Part shown: one piece after another, positions 54,949 through 64,000 of the stretch
Layout: every line of letters starts with the position of its first letter
How positions within the stretch are numbered: the first letter of the stretch is position 1
Assembly: GCA_000488855.1 (NCBI GenBank)
Contig: KI535284.1
Coordinates: 417,726-481,725 of the forward strand
Direction: 5' to 3'
Length of the DNA stretch: 64,000 nucleotides
Source of the DNA: Eubacterium brachy ATCC 33089
Lineage (GTDB): Bacteria; Bacillota; Clostridia; Peptostreptococcales; Anaerovoracaceae
Program-made: the position numbers and the translations under genes
The notes under the pieces: model-generated
Database searches by the model: none
The model's input: only the letters and a program-made list of their open reading frames with translations
Told to the model about the DNA's origin: nothing

Positions 54949-56047
54949 TTACCTCTGTTTCAGTTTTTCATTTATGAAATAATCCAAGTCTCCGTCCATC
55001 ACCTTGTCCACATTTCCAGCTTCCGCTCCCGTTCTATGGTCTTTTACCATGGTGTAAGGATGAAATACATATGATCTGATCTGACTTCCCCACGTTATCT
55101 GTGAGTAGTCTCCCTGTAGATTTTTAATGTTGTCCTGATGCTTCTGCTCTTTCAGTTCTACCAATTTCGAAATCAGCATTTTCATCGCCATTTCCCTGTT
55201 TTGGTGTTGAGATCTCTCATTTTGACAGGATACGACGATATTGGTCGGAATATGGGTTATTCTGATTGCCGAATCCGTCGTATTTACATGTTGTCCACCG
55301 GCTCCGCTGGATCTGAACGTATCTATTCTCAAATCATCCGAATCTATTTCAACTTCCAAATCGTCCTCTATTTCCGGCATCACGTCTATGGAAGCAAAGG
55401 AAGTATGCCTTCTGCCTGAAGAGTCGAAAGGAGAAATTCTAACCACTCTGTGAACTCCCTTTTCGTTTTTCAAATACCCGTAAGCATTCAATCCTTCAAA
55501 TAGAAGCGTCGCTGATTTTATTCCACCTTCAGTGTCCTCCTGCATATCCAGCAGCTTTACTTTGTATCCCTTTTTTTCTCCATATCTGCTGTACATTCTA
55601 TACAGCATTTCCGCCCAATCCTGTGCATCCGTTCCTCCCGAGCCTGCATGAACTGACAATATGGCATTGTTTCCGTCATATTCGCCGTCGAGCAATGTCT
55701 CTATCTTAAAATTCTCCACATCTTTTGTAAATTTATCCCATTGCTCCGAAATCTCAGCTTCCACTTCCCCATCAGGCTCCATCTCCCAAAGCTCCATGGA
55801 AAATTCCAAATTTTCCATGGCCTTTTGCAAGCCTGCAAAGGCGGAAATCCTATCGTCCACAAACTTCTTCCGCCTCAGGATTTCCTGAGCTTTGGCGTTA
55901 TCCGACCAGAAGTCAGGCTCCATGGTCTTTGCTTCCAGAGCCTGACTTTCCTTTTGTAAGCCTGCCGGGTCAAAGAGAGTCTCCGATTTCTGACAGAATA
56001 TCTTTATACTGATTTATCGATCCTTTTATTTCTTCTATATTGAACAT
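54949..56047 (-). CDS. prfB: Peptide chain release factor 2, programmed +1 frameshift
   Basis: RF2, 365 aa after frameshifting; it ends translation at UGA and UAA. The first 25 codons (MFNIEEIKGSINQYK... ending GDSL) run into an in-frame TGA at 55970-55972 in the context CTT TGA C. A +1 shift joins them to the long frame (DPAGLQKESQ...). GGAG, an internal Shine-Dalgarno element, lies 5 bases before the CTT. The main part has the SPF tripeptide (ISPFDSSG) for stop recognition and GAGGQHVN for peptide release. ATG at 56047 with GAGG upstream. It follows secA by 22 bp, the standard secA-prfB order. Confidence 0.96.
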
Positions 56048-56069
56048 TTTAACCTCAACTGATATCTTT

Positions 56070-58829
56070 TTACCTTCCATGACAATGTTTATACTTTTTT
56101 CCGCTTCCACATGGACACGGATCATTTCTTCCGACTTTCGGATGTTCCCTTTGAATCGGCTCTCTCTTCTGCTCCTCTTCTTCGTACTCTTCCACAGCAT
56201 GTACGGACATTCCCATCTGCTCGGTCATGAATTCCCTTTCAATATCCGAAACGTCTTCTTTTTTCTCTTCGCCTTTACCTATCACATCTTTTCTTTCCGA
56301 ACTGGTATCCAAAGTTACATTGTAGCAGAATTTAACTGTATCTTCCTTGATAGATGCGATCATCTCGTCGAACATATCGAATCCTTCTTTTGCATATGCC
56401 GCAGCCGGATCCTGCTGTCCTATTCCTCTGAGTCCTATACCGCTCTTAAGCTGTTCCATAGCGTCTATGTGATCCATCCACTTGCTGTCCACAACCTTTA
56501 AAAGAATCATGCGTTCCAGCTCTCTCATTCTGTCCTCACCGATTTCAGCCTCGTGGTCATTGTAAATTTCATAGAATTTTTCCTGAACCGCCTTCACCAA
56601 GTTTTCGCCGTCCATATTTGCAAGAGACTCTTTACTCGTATCTATTCCACCGAATCTGGCTGAAATCTGCCTCAAATTTCTGACCATCACATCAAAATCC
56701 CATTCTTCGGGATACTTGCTGTCCAACGTAATCGGCGTGATTATGTTTTCGATCAGCTCATCCGTCATATTTTCAATGTAATCTCTCAAGTTTTCCCCGA
56801 GGAGAACCTTCTTTCTTTCTCCATAGATGATTTCTCTCTGCTTGTTCATTACATTGTCGTACTGCAATACGTATTTTCTTATTCCAAAGTTCTTTCCTTC
56901 AACTTTTTTCTGAGCATTTTCAATTGATCTCGTAATCATTCTCGTCTGGATGGCCTCATCTTCTTCAATGCCCATTCTCTGTACGATCGCCATCATTCTT
57001 TCTCCACCGAACAATCTCAACAGCTCGTCTTCCATAGCTATGCAGAAAATGGTTTCACCCGGGTCACCTTGTCTACCCGAACGACCTCTCAGCTGATTAT
57101 CGATTCTTCTGGATTCGTGTCTTTCAGTACCTATGATATATAGACCACCTGCTTCGATAACTCTCTTTTGCTCTTCAGCTCTCTCTCTCTTAAAATGTTT
57201 GTGCAGTTTATCGAAAGTCTCTCTGGCTGCTAAAATTTCTTCGTCTTTCGTAGGAGTTAAAGCCGATGCATCCGCTATCATCTCGGCAGAAAACCCCTGT
57301 TTCGTCATCTCTTTCTTCGCCTCGAACTCAGGGTTACCGCCCAAGATTATGTCGGTACCTCTACCTGCCATGTTGGTAGCTATTGTAACAGCACCTTCTC
57401 TACCTGCCTGTGCTATTATTTCAGCCTCTTTTTCATGATTCTTCGCATTCAAAATATTTAAATTTCTCACGCCTCTTTTTCTCAGCATATCTGCTATCAA
57501 TTCGGAATTTTCAATTGAAATCGTACCTACCAAAACAGGCTGTCCCTTGCTGTGAGCTGCGATTACCCTCTCGGCAATGGCCTTGAATTTTCCTTTTTCT
57601 GTGGTATAAATCGCATCTTGCCTATCTTCCCTTATGACGGGCTTATTAGTTGGAATCACAACTACGTCCATGTTGTAGATATCTCTGAACTCGTCTTCCT
57701 CGGTCTTTGCCGTACCTGTCATTCCTGAAAGTTTTTGATACATTCTGAAATAGTTCTGCAGCGTAATAGTTGCCAGCGTCTTCGATTCAGCTCTGACTGT
57801 CAGCCCTTCCTTGGATTCAATAGCCTGATGAAGCCCGTCGCTATACCTTCTTCCGAACATGAGACGACCTGTAAATTCGTCTACGATTACTATTTCACCT
57901 TCTTTTATTATATAGTCTATGTTTTTGTGCATGACCACGTGCGCCTTCAACGCCTGCATCACGTGATGATTTATTTCCATGTTCTCAGGATCCGCAAAGT
58001 TATCTATTTTAAAGTATTCTTCGCACTTTTGAATCCCGTCTTCGGTGAGCATCACCTGCTTGTCTTTCTCTTCATAGGTGTAGTCTTCTTCTATCTGCAA
58101 AGTTCTGATAAATCGATCGGCAATCTTGTACAGCTCCGTAGAATCATCTCCTCTACCTGAAATGATGAGCGGTGTTCTGGCTTCATCTATCAGAATGGAA
58201 TCAACCTCGTCGACTATGGCGAAGTTCAATTCTCTCTGAGTCATCTCTTCCTGATATGTTACCATGTTATCTCTCAGGTAATCGAAGCCGTACTCGTTGT
58301 TAGTACCGTATGTGATATCCGCTCTGTATGCCTCTCTTCTCTCCTCTTCCGAGATTCCGTGAACCACACATCCTACTGTCAAACCTAAAAATTTATAACA
58401 TTTTCCCATGGTTTCACAGTCTCTCTTCGCCAGGTAATCATTTACCGTTACAACGTGAACGCCTTTTCCCTCAAGTGCATTCAAATATGCCGGTAAAGTG
58501 GCAACTAAGGTTTTACCTTCCCCCGTTTTCATTTCGGAGATCCTGCCCTGGTGTAATACTACTCCCCCTATTAGCTGCACTCTGAAATGCTTCATACCCA
58601 AAGTTCTGAAAGCAGCTTCTCTGCACACTGCAAATGCCTGTGGCAATATGTCGTCCAACGTGGCTCCGTCAGCCAACCTTTCTCTCAGCTCCGGAGTCTT
58701 TTCCTGTAGCTCCTCATCGGTCAAAGCCTGCATCTCTTCGTCCAGAGCTTCAATTTTATCAACAATCTTTTCAATTTTCTTAACTTCCTTGACATTTAAA
58801 TCCCCAAAGATTTTTTCCATCAGTCCCAT
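56070..58829 (-). CDS. secA: Preprotein translocase ATPase SecA
   Basis: The ATPase that drives protein export through SecYEG. The 919-aa protein has Walker [14 protein letters not shown], the DEAD motif [14 protein letters not shown], the helicase segment [14 protein letters not shown] and the arginine-finger region [15 protein letters not shown]-terminal zinc-binding SEC-C motif ([16 protein letters not shown]) docks to lipid or SecB-like partners. ATG at 58829 with AAAGG at nine bases. Confidence 0.97.
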   Translation of the reverse strand: MGLMEKIFGDLNVKEVKKIEKIVDKIEALDEEMQALTDEELQEKTPELRERLADGATLDDILPQAFAVCREAAFRTLGMKHFRVQLIGGVVLHQGRISEMKTGEGKTLVATLPAYLNALEGKGVHVVTVNDYLAKRDCETMGKCYKFLGLTVGCVVHGISEEERREAYRADITYGTNNEYGFDYLRDNMVTYQEEMTQRELNFAIVDEVDSILIDEARTPLIISGRGDDSTELYKIADRFIRTLQIEEDYTYEEKDKQVMLTEDGIQKCEEYFKIDNFADPENMEINHHVMQALKAHVVMHKNIDYIIKEGEIVIVDEFTGRLMFGRRYSDGLHQAIESKEGLTVRAESKTLATITLQNYFRMYQKLSGMTGTAKTEEDEFRDIYNMDVVVIPTNKPVIREDRQDAIYTTEKGKFKAIAERVIAAHSKGQPVLVGTISIENSELIADMLRKRGVRNLNILNAKNHEKEAEIIAQAGREGAVTIATNMAGRGTDIILGGNPEFEAKKEMTKQGFSAEMIADASALTPTKDEEILAARETFDKLHKHFKRERAEEQKRVIEAGGLYIIGTERHESRRIDNQLRGRSGRQGDPGETIFCIAMEDELLRLFGGERMMAIVQRMGIEEDEAIQTRMITRSIENAQKKVEGKNFGIRKYVLQYDNVMNKQREIIYGERKKVLLGENLRDYIENMTDELIENIITPITLDSKYPEEWDFDVMVRNLRQISARFGGIDTSKESLANMDGENLVKAVQEKFYEIYNDHEAEIGEDRMRELERMILLKVVDSKWMDHIDAMEQLKSGIGLRGIGQQDPAAAYAKEGFDMFDEMIASIKEDTVKFCYNVTLDTSSERKDVIGKGEEKKEDVSDIEREFMTEQMGMSVHAVEEYEEEEQKREPIQREHPKVGRNDPCPCGSGKKYKHCHGR

Positions 58830-58912
58830 TGTATAATTCCTTTCCTACATCCGGTTATCGTTCTTAAGTTAATTTCGCTCTTTACAAGATTTCGGTCGAG
58901 GTCTTCCTCCCT

Positions 58913-60181
58913 TTATTCTTCTTCGCGTTCTTCAACTTCCGCAATCTTCAAATTTATTTCAATCGCCTTTCTGGCTGTCGCCTTGGTGACTTTAACTTTC
59001 ATATGCTTGTTTCCGTATTGCGCTTCAAACACATCTCCCTTTTCGGGCAATTTGTCCAGCTGCAACACCACCCATCCATTTATGGTATTGGCTTCCGGCT
59101 CCTGGTCTATTCCGAAGTAATCGAATATCTTTGCGGCATTTGCGTTGCACATAACTCTGTAACTTCCATTCTGCAACAACGTGACCTCCTGAGACATTAT
59201 CGCATCGTGTTCGTCGAAAATGTCTCCGACCAACTCTTCTATGATGTCTTCCATGGTGACCAGGCCCTCCGTTCCGCCGTACTCGTTTACGACTATCGCA
59301 ATGTGGGCTTTCATAGCCTGTAATTTTTTGAGAAGTGTCGCAATTTTCATCGTCCCTGCCACAAACGCCACAGGCTTTACAAAATCTGAAATGGTTTTGT
59401 TGCTTCCTATGATATAGTTGTGAAAATCCTTTTGATTTAAGACTCCGAGAATTTTATCCAAGTCATCCTCGTATACGGGCAATCTGGAATATCCTGTTTT
59501 TTTGAATATTTCAGCAACTTCGTACTCACCCATGGTTATATCTATGGCTTCTATGTCCACGTGAGGCGTCATCACCTCTTCCGCAGTCAATTCGTTAAAT
59601 TCTATGGCGTTCTGTATCAGTTCGCTTTGCTCCGCTTCTATACCGCCTACGACTTCCGCCTCTTCCACTATGGTCTTTATCTCATCTTCCGTGATAGTGT
59701 TTTCACTTCCTACCTTGAACACCTTTGCAAGGATTCCCTTCCACTTTGCGAAAATATAGTTCAGAGGTGTCAGTATCACCATGCAGATTTTTATGCTGCG
59801 ACCGACCAGCATCGCAAACTTTTCGGGGCTTTCTTTTGCCAAGCTCTTGGGTGATATTTCTCCGAATATAAGTACTATCACCGTTATCACCGCTGTGGAT
59901 ATGCTGGCTCCGTATTGACCGTAAAGCTCTATGAAAAGCACCGTTGAAACAGCAGTCATCATGATGTTCACTATGTTGTTTCCGATGAGAATCGTGGTCA
60001 GGAGTTTATCGTAGTTTTCAGACAGCTCCAAAACTCTTTTAGCCTTATTGTTCCCGTCGCTTGCAATATTTTTCAACTTGATTCTGTTCAGCGATGTGAA
60101 CGCTGTCTCGGTGGCTGAAAAATACGCTGACATAATCAATAATATTACTATCATACATATGGACCATATATGATCTTCCAT
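58913..60181 (-). CDS. CNNM/CorC (HlyC/CorC) family membrane protein with CBS pair
   Basis: A ~422-aa protein: DUF21/CNNM membrane domain with 3-4 TM helices (AYFSATETAFTSLNRIKLKN at the start), a Bateman pair of CBS domains (EVMTPHVDIEAIDITMGEYE; AHIAIVVNEYGGTEGLVTME) and a C-terminal CorC_HlyC domain. The family is linked to Mg2+/Co2+ efflux and resistance. AAGGAGG lies only one base before the ATG at 60190, so the ATG at 60181 is preferred. It is upstream of secA on the same strand. Confidence 0.9.
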   Translation of the reverse strand: MEDHIWSICMIVILLIMSAYFSATETAFTSLNRIKLKNIASDGNNKAKRVLELSENYDKLLTTILIGNNIVNIMMTAVSTVLFIELYGQYGASISTAVITVIVLIFGEISPKSLAKESPEKFAMLVGRSIKICMVILTPLNYIFAKWKGILAKVFKVGSENTITEDEIKTIVEEAEVVGGIEAEQSELIQNAIEFNELTAEEVMTPHVDIEAIDITMGEYEVAEIFKKTGYSRLPVYEDDLDKILGVLNQKDFHNYIIGSNKTISDFVKPVAFVAGTMKIATLLKKLQAMKAHIAIVVNEYGGTEGLVTMEDIIEELVGDIFDEHDAIMSQEVTLLQNGSYRVMCNANAAKIFDYFGIDQEPEANTINGWVVLQLDKLPEKGDVFEAQYGNKHMKVKVTKATARKAIEINLKIAEVEEREEE

Positions 60182-60363
60182 GTGTTTCATTCCTCCTTAT
60201 TAACCTATCTAGTATACTATAAATCGGCTAAAAATAAAAGTTTTTAGCCTCATATTTTATCTTTACAGCTGTATTGTTACCATTCTCTTATCGATTATCT
60301 CATTTTTTCATTTTACTTAAAAAATTATCTCTTTCAGTTATCCATGCTACAGGTATATACAAA

Positions 60364-60429
60364 AAGCCGGGACGCACTGACATGTCACTGTATACCTGAC
60401 AGATACATATCAATCGTGCATCCCGACTT
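60364..60429 (-). terminator. Large hairpin terminator after the uracil permease gene
   Basis: Minus-strand RNA pairs AAGUCGGGAUGCAC with GUGCGUCCCGGCUU over 14 bp including two G-U pairs. The 38-nt loop contains a second small hairpin (UGUCA/UGACA). TTTTTG follows. On the plus strand the two wobbles become A-C mismatches, so it acts in the permease direction. The rest of 60182-60505 shows no gene. Confidence 0.75.
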
Positions 60430-60505
60430 CATTTTTCTCGGCTTTATATCGTTCCGGTCAACCATTCATCTTACTTCGATTACCTATTTATCTTACTTCC
60501 GTTGT

Positions 60506-61798
60506 CTATTTATCGGAATCTTTCTCCACATCATTTGCCAACCCCAATTTATCTATCAAGGCGAATATGCATCCCAGAACTACACCGACCACAGTGGCAA
60601 GTGCCATTCCTGTCAATTTCACGCTGCCAATCTGTATGAACGCACCGGATAGCCCAACTACGAATATAACCGCTGTCAGTGCTAAATTTCTCGGTCTGGC
60701 ATAGTCCACTTTCTCATCTACTAAAAGTCTCAAACCTGACGCCGCAATCATTCCGTACAGCAGAAAACTTATTCCTCCCATCACAGGTGCCGGGATAGTC
60801 TGAATTAAAGCCGATGCCTTGCCTATCCACGCTAATATTATGGAGCATATGGCAGCTCCGCCTATGATCCATACGCTGTACACCTTAGTCACAGCCATAA
60901 CGCCGATATTCTCACCGTAAGTGGTAGTTGGAACTGAACCGCAAAGACCTGATAAAACCGTTGAAACTCCGTCCGCACCCAGAGATCTGTGTAAACCGGG
61001 ATCTTTTATCAAATCCCTTCCCACTATTTCACTGGTTACAACCTGATGCCCTATGTGCTCGGATATGACTACTAAGGATGCCGGTATTATGATTAAAACA
61101 GCTTCTATGCTGAACTTGGGAACCATGAAATTCGGAACCGCAAACAATTTTGCCGTTTCCACCGGTGAAAAATCCACTATGTTCATGGATATCGCTACGA
61201 TATATCCTGCTATTATGGCTATTAAAATCGCAATGGCTGCGGCGAATCCTCTGAAAATCACCTGTCCGAACACGGCAACTGCCAGTGTAACCGCAAACAC
61301 CGCTACAAACTTGGGATTTATTTTATCATATCCTTCCTTTATTATGAGCCCTCCATTGCTCGCAGCTGTTCCTGCCAACTCAAGACCTATCAATGCTACG
61401 ATAGGACCCATAGCTGCCGGCGGCAACACGATATTTATCCATTTTGTTCCGACAAATTTTATCACTACAGCGACGAAGATAAAGATCAGTCCCGTTATCA
61501 CAAATCCTCCGAGGGCATATTGATATCCCAGATTTTTATCTGCTAAAATTAAAAATGTCGGCGATAAAAACGCAAAGCTTGAACCTAGATAGGCAGGGGA
61601 TTTTCCCTTCGTCATGAATATGAATATCAGCGTTCCGATTCCGTTCATGAGAAGTACTATGGCAGGATTTATTCCGAATAACCACGGTACCAGCACCGAT
61701 GCGCTGAACATGGCAAAGGTGTGCTGTATGCTCAACGGAATGCCCTTTAACAAAGGGACCTTTTCCTCAACTTGAATAATTTGCTTCTCTTCTTTCAC
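60506..61798 (-). CDS. uraA: Uracil permease (NCS2 family)
   Basis: A 430-aa uracil:H+ symporter of the NCS2 (UraA/PyrP) family with ~14 TM segments. It begins VPLLKGIPLSIQHTFAMFSA. The family signature region reads SGLCGSVPTTTYGENIGVMA, and HIGHQVVTSEIVGRDLIKDP precedes it. GTG start at 61798 with GGGAGG upstream. No PyrR attenuator was found in the 32-bp gap to the upstream gene, so it is probably transcribed with that gene. Confidence 0.94.
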   Translation of the reverse strand: MKEEKQIIQVEEKVPLLKGIPLSIQHTFAMFSASVLVPWLFGINPAIVLLMNGIGTLIFIFMTKGKSPAYLGSSFAFLSPTFLILADKNLGYQYALGGFVITGLIFIFVAVVIKFVGTKWINIVLPPAAMGPIVALIGLELAGTAASNGGLIIKEGYDKINPKFVAVFAVTLAVAVFGQVIFRGFAAAIAILIAIIAGYIVAISMNIVDFSPVETAKLFAVPNFMVPKFSIEAVLIIIPASLVVISEHIGHQVVTSEIVGRDLIKDPGLHRSLGADGVSTVLSGLCGSVPTTTYGENIGVMAVTKVYSVWIIGGAAICSIILAWIGKASALIQTIPAPVMGGISFLLYGMIAASGLRLLVDEKVDYARPRNLALTAVIFVVGLSGAFIQIGSVKLTGMALATVVGVVLGCIFALIDKLGLANDVEKDSDK

Positions 61799-61830
61799 AT
61801 TTACCTCCCCTAGACATATAAACTTTAACT

Positions 61831-62886
61831 CTATCCTAAAATGAGCTCATAAAATACAGCCATCATCTCCCTTGTCCAGTATGATATGACAAGGTCTTTC
61901 CTGGTTTTAACTCCGTATCCGTAAAACTCTATTCCCAGAACCTTGCAGTAAGTACTCGCTCTGTACAGATGATACTTGTCTGTGACCACTATAAACTTTT
62001 GACTCAGATTGTTCTTCTTTGCCAATTCCTTTGAAAACTCTATATTCTGTCTGGTATTTTTCGATTTGTTCTCAATGAAAATTCTATCTCTTTCAATGCC
62101 GTTTTTCAAGAGATATTCCCTCATAACATCAGCCTCCGCCACAGTTTCACCCTTGCCCTGTCCTCCTGAAACTATGCATTTCGCATCCTTGTGCGCCTTC
62201 AATATTTTAATGCTTCCGTCCAACCTGTATCTGAGACTCTGTGACGGTTTATTTCCATTGACCTTGGCACCCAAAACGACCACTGTCTGTCCCCTGTATT
62301 TGCCTTCAAACTTGGTGTAACCCTTTAACATCATATACGATATTACACCTGTCATAAACACTGCAATTGCGACCAGCGTCCATACAGCTCTGTCGATCAG
62401 GACTCGTTTTTCTCTGCTCATGAGCATGCCCGGAATGTAATTTTCCTCGCTCTTGTCGAACTCTTCCAACTCCTCTTTTTTGATTCCCAAAATTATGCTT
62501 TTTCTGAATTTCGTTTTCCGAGTTCTCTGCTTTTCACTGGCATCTTTTATTCTCTGCAAATATTCCTCGCTCATCTCCTGCTTCCATGGAATGTTTTCCA
62601 GCGGAAATTTCAGCGACAGCAAGCAGTATACCGCCAGCAAAATACTTCCCACAGCAGGTATTACAACACCTACGTTGATCTTTGCAACTGCCAATGGCAA
62701 CATGCTGATAAAAAATACTATCAGGCTGAGAACGGCTACAATGCCATATAAAGTTCTCTTTTTCCTGCTTTGAACATCAGGTGTTCTCACGCAACTTTCT
62801 CCGCTCTCCGGCTCATTTTTTATTTCTTCATCGATATTTTGTGCACTTTTATTTTCATTTTCAACTGCTCTGTTATGATTTGTCAT
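61831..62886 (-). CDS. YdcF/DUF218 family membrane protein (SanA-like)
   Basis: About 351 aa. A charged N-terminal segment is followed by TM helices near 48-105, a basic cytoplasmic loop (TRKTKFRKSI), and another TM (~175-195). The C-terminal DUF218 domain has VVVLGAKVNG, CIVSGGQGKGE, NTRQNIEFS and VTDKYHLYRAS. The family is tied to envelope integrity and cell-wall metabolism, but no reaction is established. The long cytoplasmic prefix is unusual beside simple SanA proteins. The frame is open from a GTG at 62925; the ATG at 62886 has AGAAGG upstream and is chosen. Confidence 0.82.
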   Translation of the reverse strand: MTNHNRAVENENKSAQNIDEEIKNEPESGESCVRTPDVQSRKKRTLYGIVAVLSLIVFFISMLPLAVAKINVGVVIPAVGSILLAVYCLLSLKFPLENIPWKQEMSEEYLQRIKDASEKQRTRKTKFRKSIILGIKKEELEEFDKSEENYIPGMLMSREKRVLIDRAVWTLVAIAVFMTGVISYMMLKGYTKFEGKYRGQTVVVLGAKVNGNKPSQSLRYRLDGSIKILKAHKDAKCIVSGGQGKGETVAEADVMREYLLKNGIERDRIFIENKSKNTRQNIEFSKELAKKNNLSQKFIVVTDKYHLYRASTYCKVLGIEFYGYGVKTRKDLVISYWTREMMAVFYELILG

Positions 62887-62969
62887 ATTCCTTCTCACAT
62901 TCTCTTTACTAAAGCTTCTCTTCACCGGATTTAAATCTCATAATTGAAAATTCACCTGTGATTTTCCTT

Positions 62970-63686
62970 TCAGCAATTTTGAATATATTCTATTTCATCG
63001 CCTTTTAATTTCCTGTAATGTCCCTGTAATAGCCTGCCAAGCTTTATATTTCCAATAGCTGTTCTCTCCAGCTGCTGTACGGGGCATCCGACTGCTCTGA
63101 ACATCTTTCTGATCTGTCTGTTTTTCCCCTCTCTTATACCTATTTCCACCAAGGTGCTGTTCTTCATCTGCCTGATTAGTTTCACGTCAGCTTCCGAGGT
63201 AACGAATCCACCTATGTCGACTCCTTTTCTCAATTTAGCAATTTTTCCATCTGACAGATATCCTGAAACCAATGCTCTATAAGTTTTGACTATTTCGTGC
63301 CTCGGATGTGTCAGTCTGTATGCCAGATCTCCGTCATTTGTCAGTATGAGCAACCCCGTAGTATTGTAATCGAGTCTGCCCACGGGAAACAGCCTTTCAT
63401 TGATATCGGTCACTATATCCATTACCGTCGGTCGATCGTACTGATCTTTTACCGTCGTAACATATCCCAAGGGTTTATTTAAAGCTATATATACCTTTTT
63501 TTCCATTCCGGTCAAAGTCGCTCCATTTACTTCTACCAAATCACCGGGCATAACTCTGTATCCTAATTCTCTTATCGTAATCCCATTTATCTTCACATTT
63601 CCATTGGATACCAAGTCATCCGCTTTTCTCCTGCTGGTGATTCCTTTCTGAGCGATGTATTTATTTATCCTAATGCCTTCCGCCAT
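62970..63686 (-). CDS. rluB: rRNA/tRNA pseudouridine synthase, RsuA/RluB family
   Basis: A 238-aa enzyme that isomerises uridine to pseudouridine, probably in 23S rRNA. It has an N-terminal S4 domain (IRINKYIAQKGITSRRKADD) and the catalytic segment PVGRLDYNTTGLLILTNDGD with the essential Asp. The C-terminal part has EGKNRQIRKMFRAVG. The frame reaches 63719, but the ATG at 63686 has GAGG upstream. RluB, RsuA and RluE-type specificity is inferred from the Bacillota pattern. Confidence 0.92.
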   Translation of the reverse strand: MAEGIRINKYIAQKGITSRRKADDLVSNGNVKINGITIRELGYRVMPGDLVEVNGATLTGMEKKVYIALNKPLGYVTTVKDQYDRPTVMDIVTDINERLFPVGRLDYNTTGLLILTNDGDLAYRLTHPRHEIVKTYRALVSGYLSDGKIAKLRKGVDIGGFVTSEADVKLIRQMKNSTLVEIGIREGKNRQIRKMFRAVGCPVQQLERTAIGNIKLGRLLQGHYRKLKGDEIEYIQNC

Positions 63687-63875
63687 ATCAACCTCTAAAT
63701 ATTTCCCTCTGATTATCATTTTTCACTTAATAAAATTAGCCTATTTATTATATCATAAAAAATTATAGTTTACGACAAAAAATCCTGTATATAGGCATTA
63801 TGTATGGCAGCATCTGTCCAAATTTATATCGACCTGTTTCGACTCTGATTTAACAACTCTATTTTCAACCACAAG

Positions 63876-63918
63876 AAAAATCCCAAGATGAACATTATAA
63901 GTTCATCCCGGGATTTTT
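63876..63918 (-). terminator. Minus-strand terminator of a gene beyond the right edge
   Basis: Minus-strand RNA AAAAAUCCCGGGAUGAAC pairs with GUUCAUCUUGGGAUUUUU over 18 bp with two G-U pairs. The wobbles fit only the minus strand, so the terminated gene lies at higher coordinates. Between this hairpin and rluB (63687-63875) no gene is visible. Confidence 0.8.
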
Positions 63919-63952
63919 CATTTAAAATACTTAAAGTGAGTTAGCTTGTCTA

Positions 63953-64000
63953 TCAGATACCCGATTTTGTATCTACACTACTTGTTCTTCCTTCTACGTC
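63953..64000 (-). other. Probable 3' end of a minus-strand gene cut by the window
   Basis: The terminator at 63876 implies a stop codon in the last ~80 bases. Two frames fit: one ends RRRKNK with TAG at 63978-63980, the other ends DVEGRTSSVDTKSGI with TGA at 63953-63955. The choice and the product cannot be decided from this window. Confidence 0.35.

Noticed and set aside
55970..56200. Separate 76-codon frame between secA and prfB
   Set aside because: Its last 25 codons are the start of prfB, joined by the CTT TGA C frameshift; the rest overlaps the end of secA.
61799..61830. PyrR attenuator before the uracil permease
   Set aside because: The gap is 32 bases, with no room for terminator/antiterminator and no PyrR-binding loop.

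Overview
The window reads as chromosome of a low-GC Gram-positive anaerobe (Bacillota, probably class Clostridia; genus not determinable from sequence alone). The evidence is a complete-looking dcw cell-wall cluster with a PASTA-tailed class B PBP, AddB-type recombination, strong AGGAGG ribosome sites, consensus sigma-A promoters, T-tailed hairpin terminators, and an ornithine-racemase-like gene of the type known from amino-acid-fermenting clostridia. Nearly all genes are on the minus strand. The plus-strand genes I support are sfsA, a surface protein gene and an araC-type regulator. I saw no rRNA, tRNA, CRISPR array or insertion sequence.

Layout. 1-9966: the dcw operon, read right to left (mraZ, rsmH, ftsL-like, PBP, murF, mraY, murD, ftsW, and murG cut by the window edge). 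It is driven by a promoter embedded in three 10-bp MraZ boxes. 10240-12625: sfsA (+) convergent with an SstT-type Ser/Thr symporter. 12715-17021: a polyamine ABC operon with a fused PotC-PotD and a PotA carrying a duplicated Ig-like insert. 17288-21400: asnS, then a secreted proline-rich surface protein (+). 21547-25219: an accessory block with a Fic protein, a probable Kiwa anti-phage pair (kwaB then kwaA) and a solitary nucleotidyltransferase with its own consensus promoter and two terminators.

25337-29598: a heterodimeric ABC exporter-fold pair plus an unknown co-transcribed gene, behind a Fur-like palindrome. 29635-30348: a flavodoxin unit. 30470-35664: a TetR-controlled cassette (TetR, DUF1254 protein, class III alkylsulfatase, acyltransferase-3 membrane protein) with a palindrome over the promoter. 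35956-38203: greA-lysS. 38248-43546: a C_GCAxxG_C_C protein, two tandem acyl-CoA ligases and an ornithine-racemase-like gene, overlapping by ATGA junctions. 43727-48528: a second ABC pair divergent from an AraC regulator, with a tandem 16-bp repeat between them.

48521-63719: housekeeping genes (addB without adjacent addA, an HAD phosphatase, tex, prfB with a programmed +1 frameshift, secA, a CNNM/CorC transporter, uracil permease, a YdcF-like protein, and an RluB-type pseudouridine synthase). At the right edge a minus-strand terminator marks the end of a gene lying outside the window.

The parts most worth attention are the Ig-like duplication inside PotA, the reversed-order Kiwa pair with its neighbours, the TetR/alkylsulfatase cassette, the two siderophore-transporter-like ABC pairs with different regulatory sites, and the MraZ box/promoter overlap. 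I did not find a system I would call wholly undescribed. The PotA insert and the alkylsulfatase cassette come closest.
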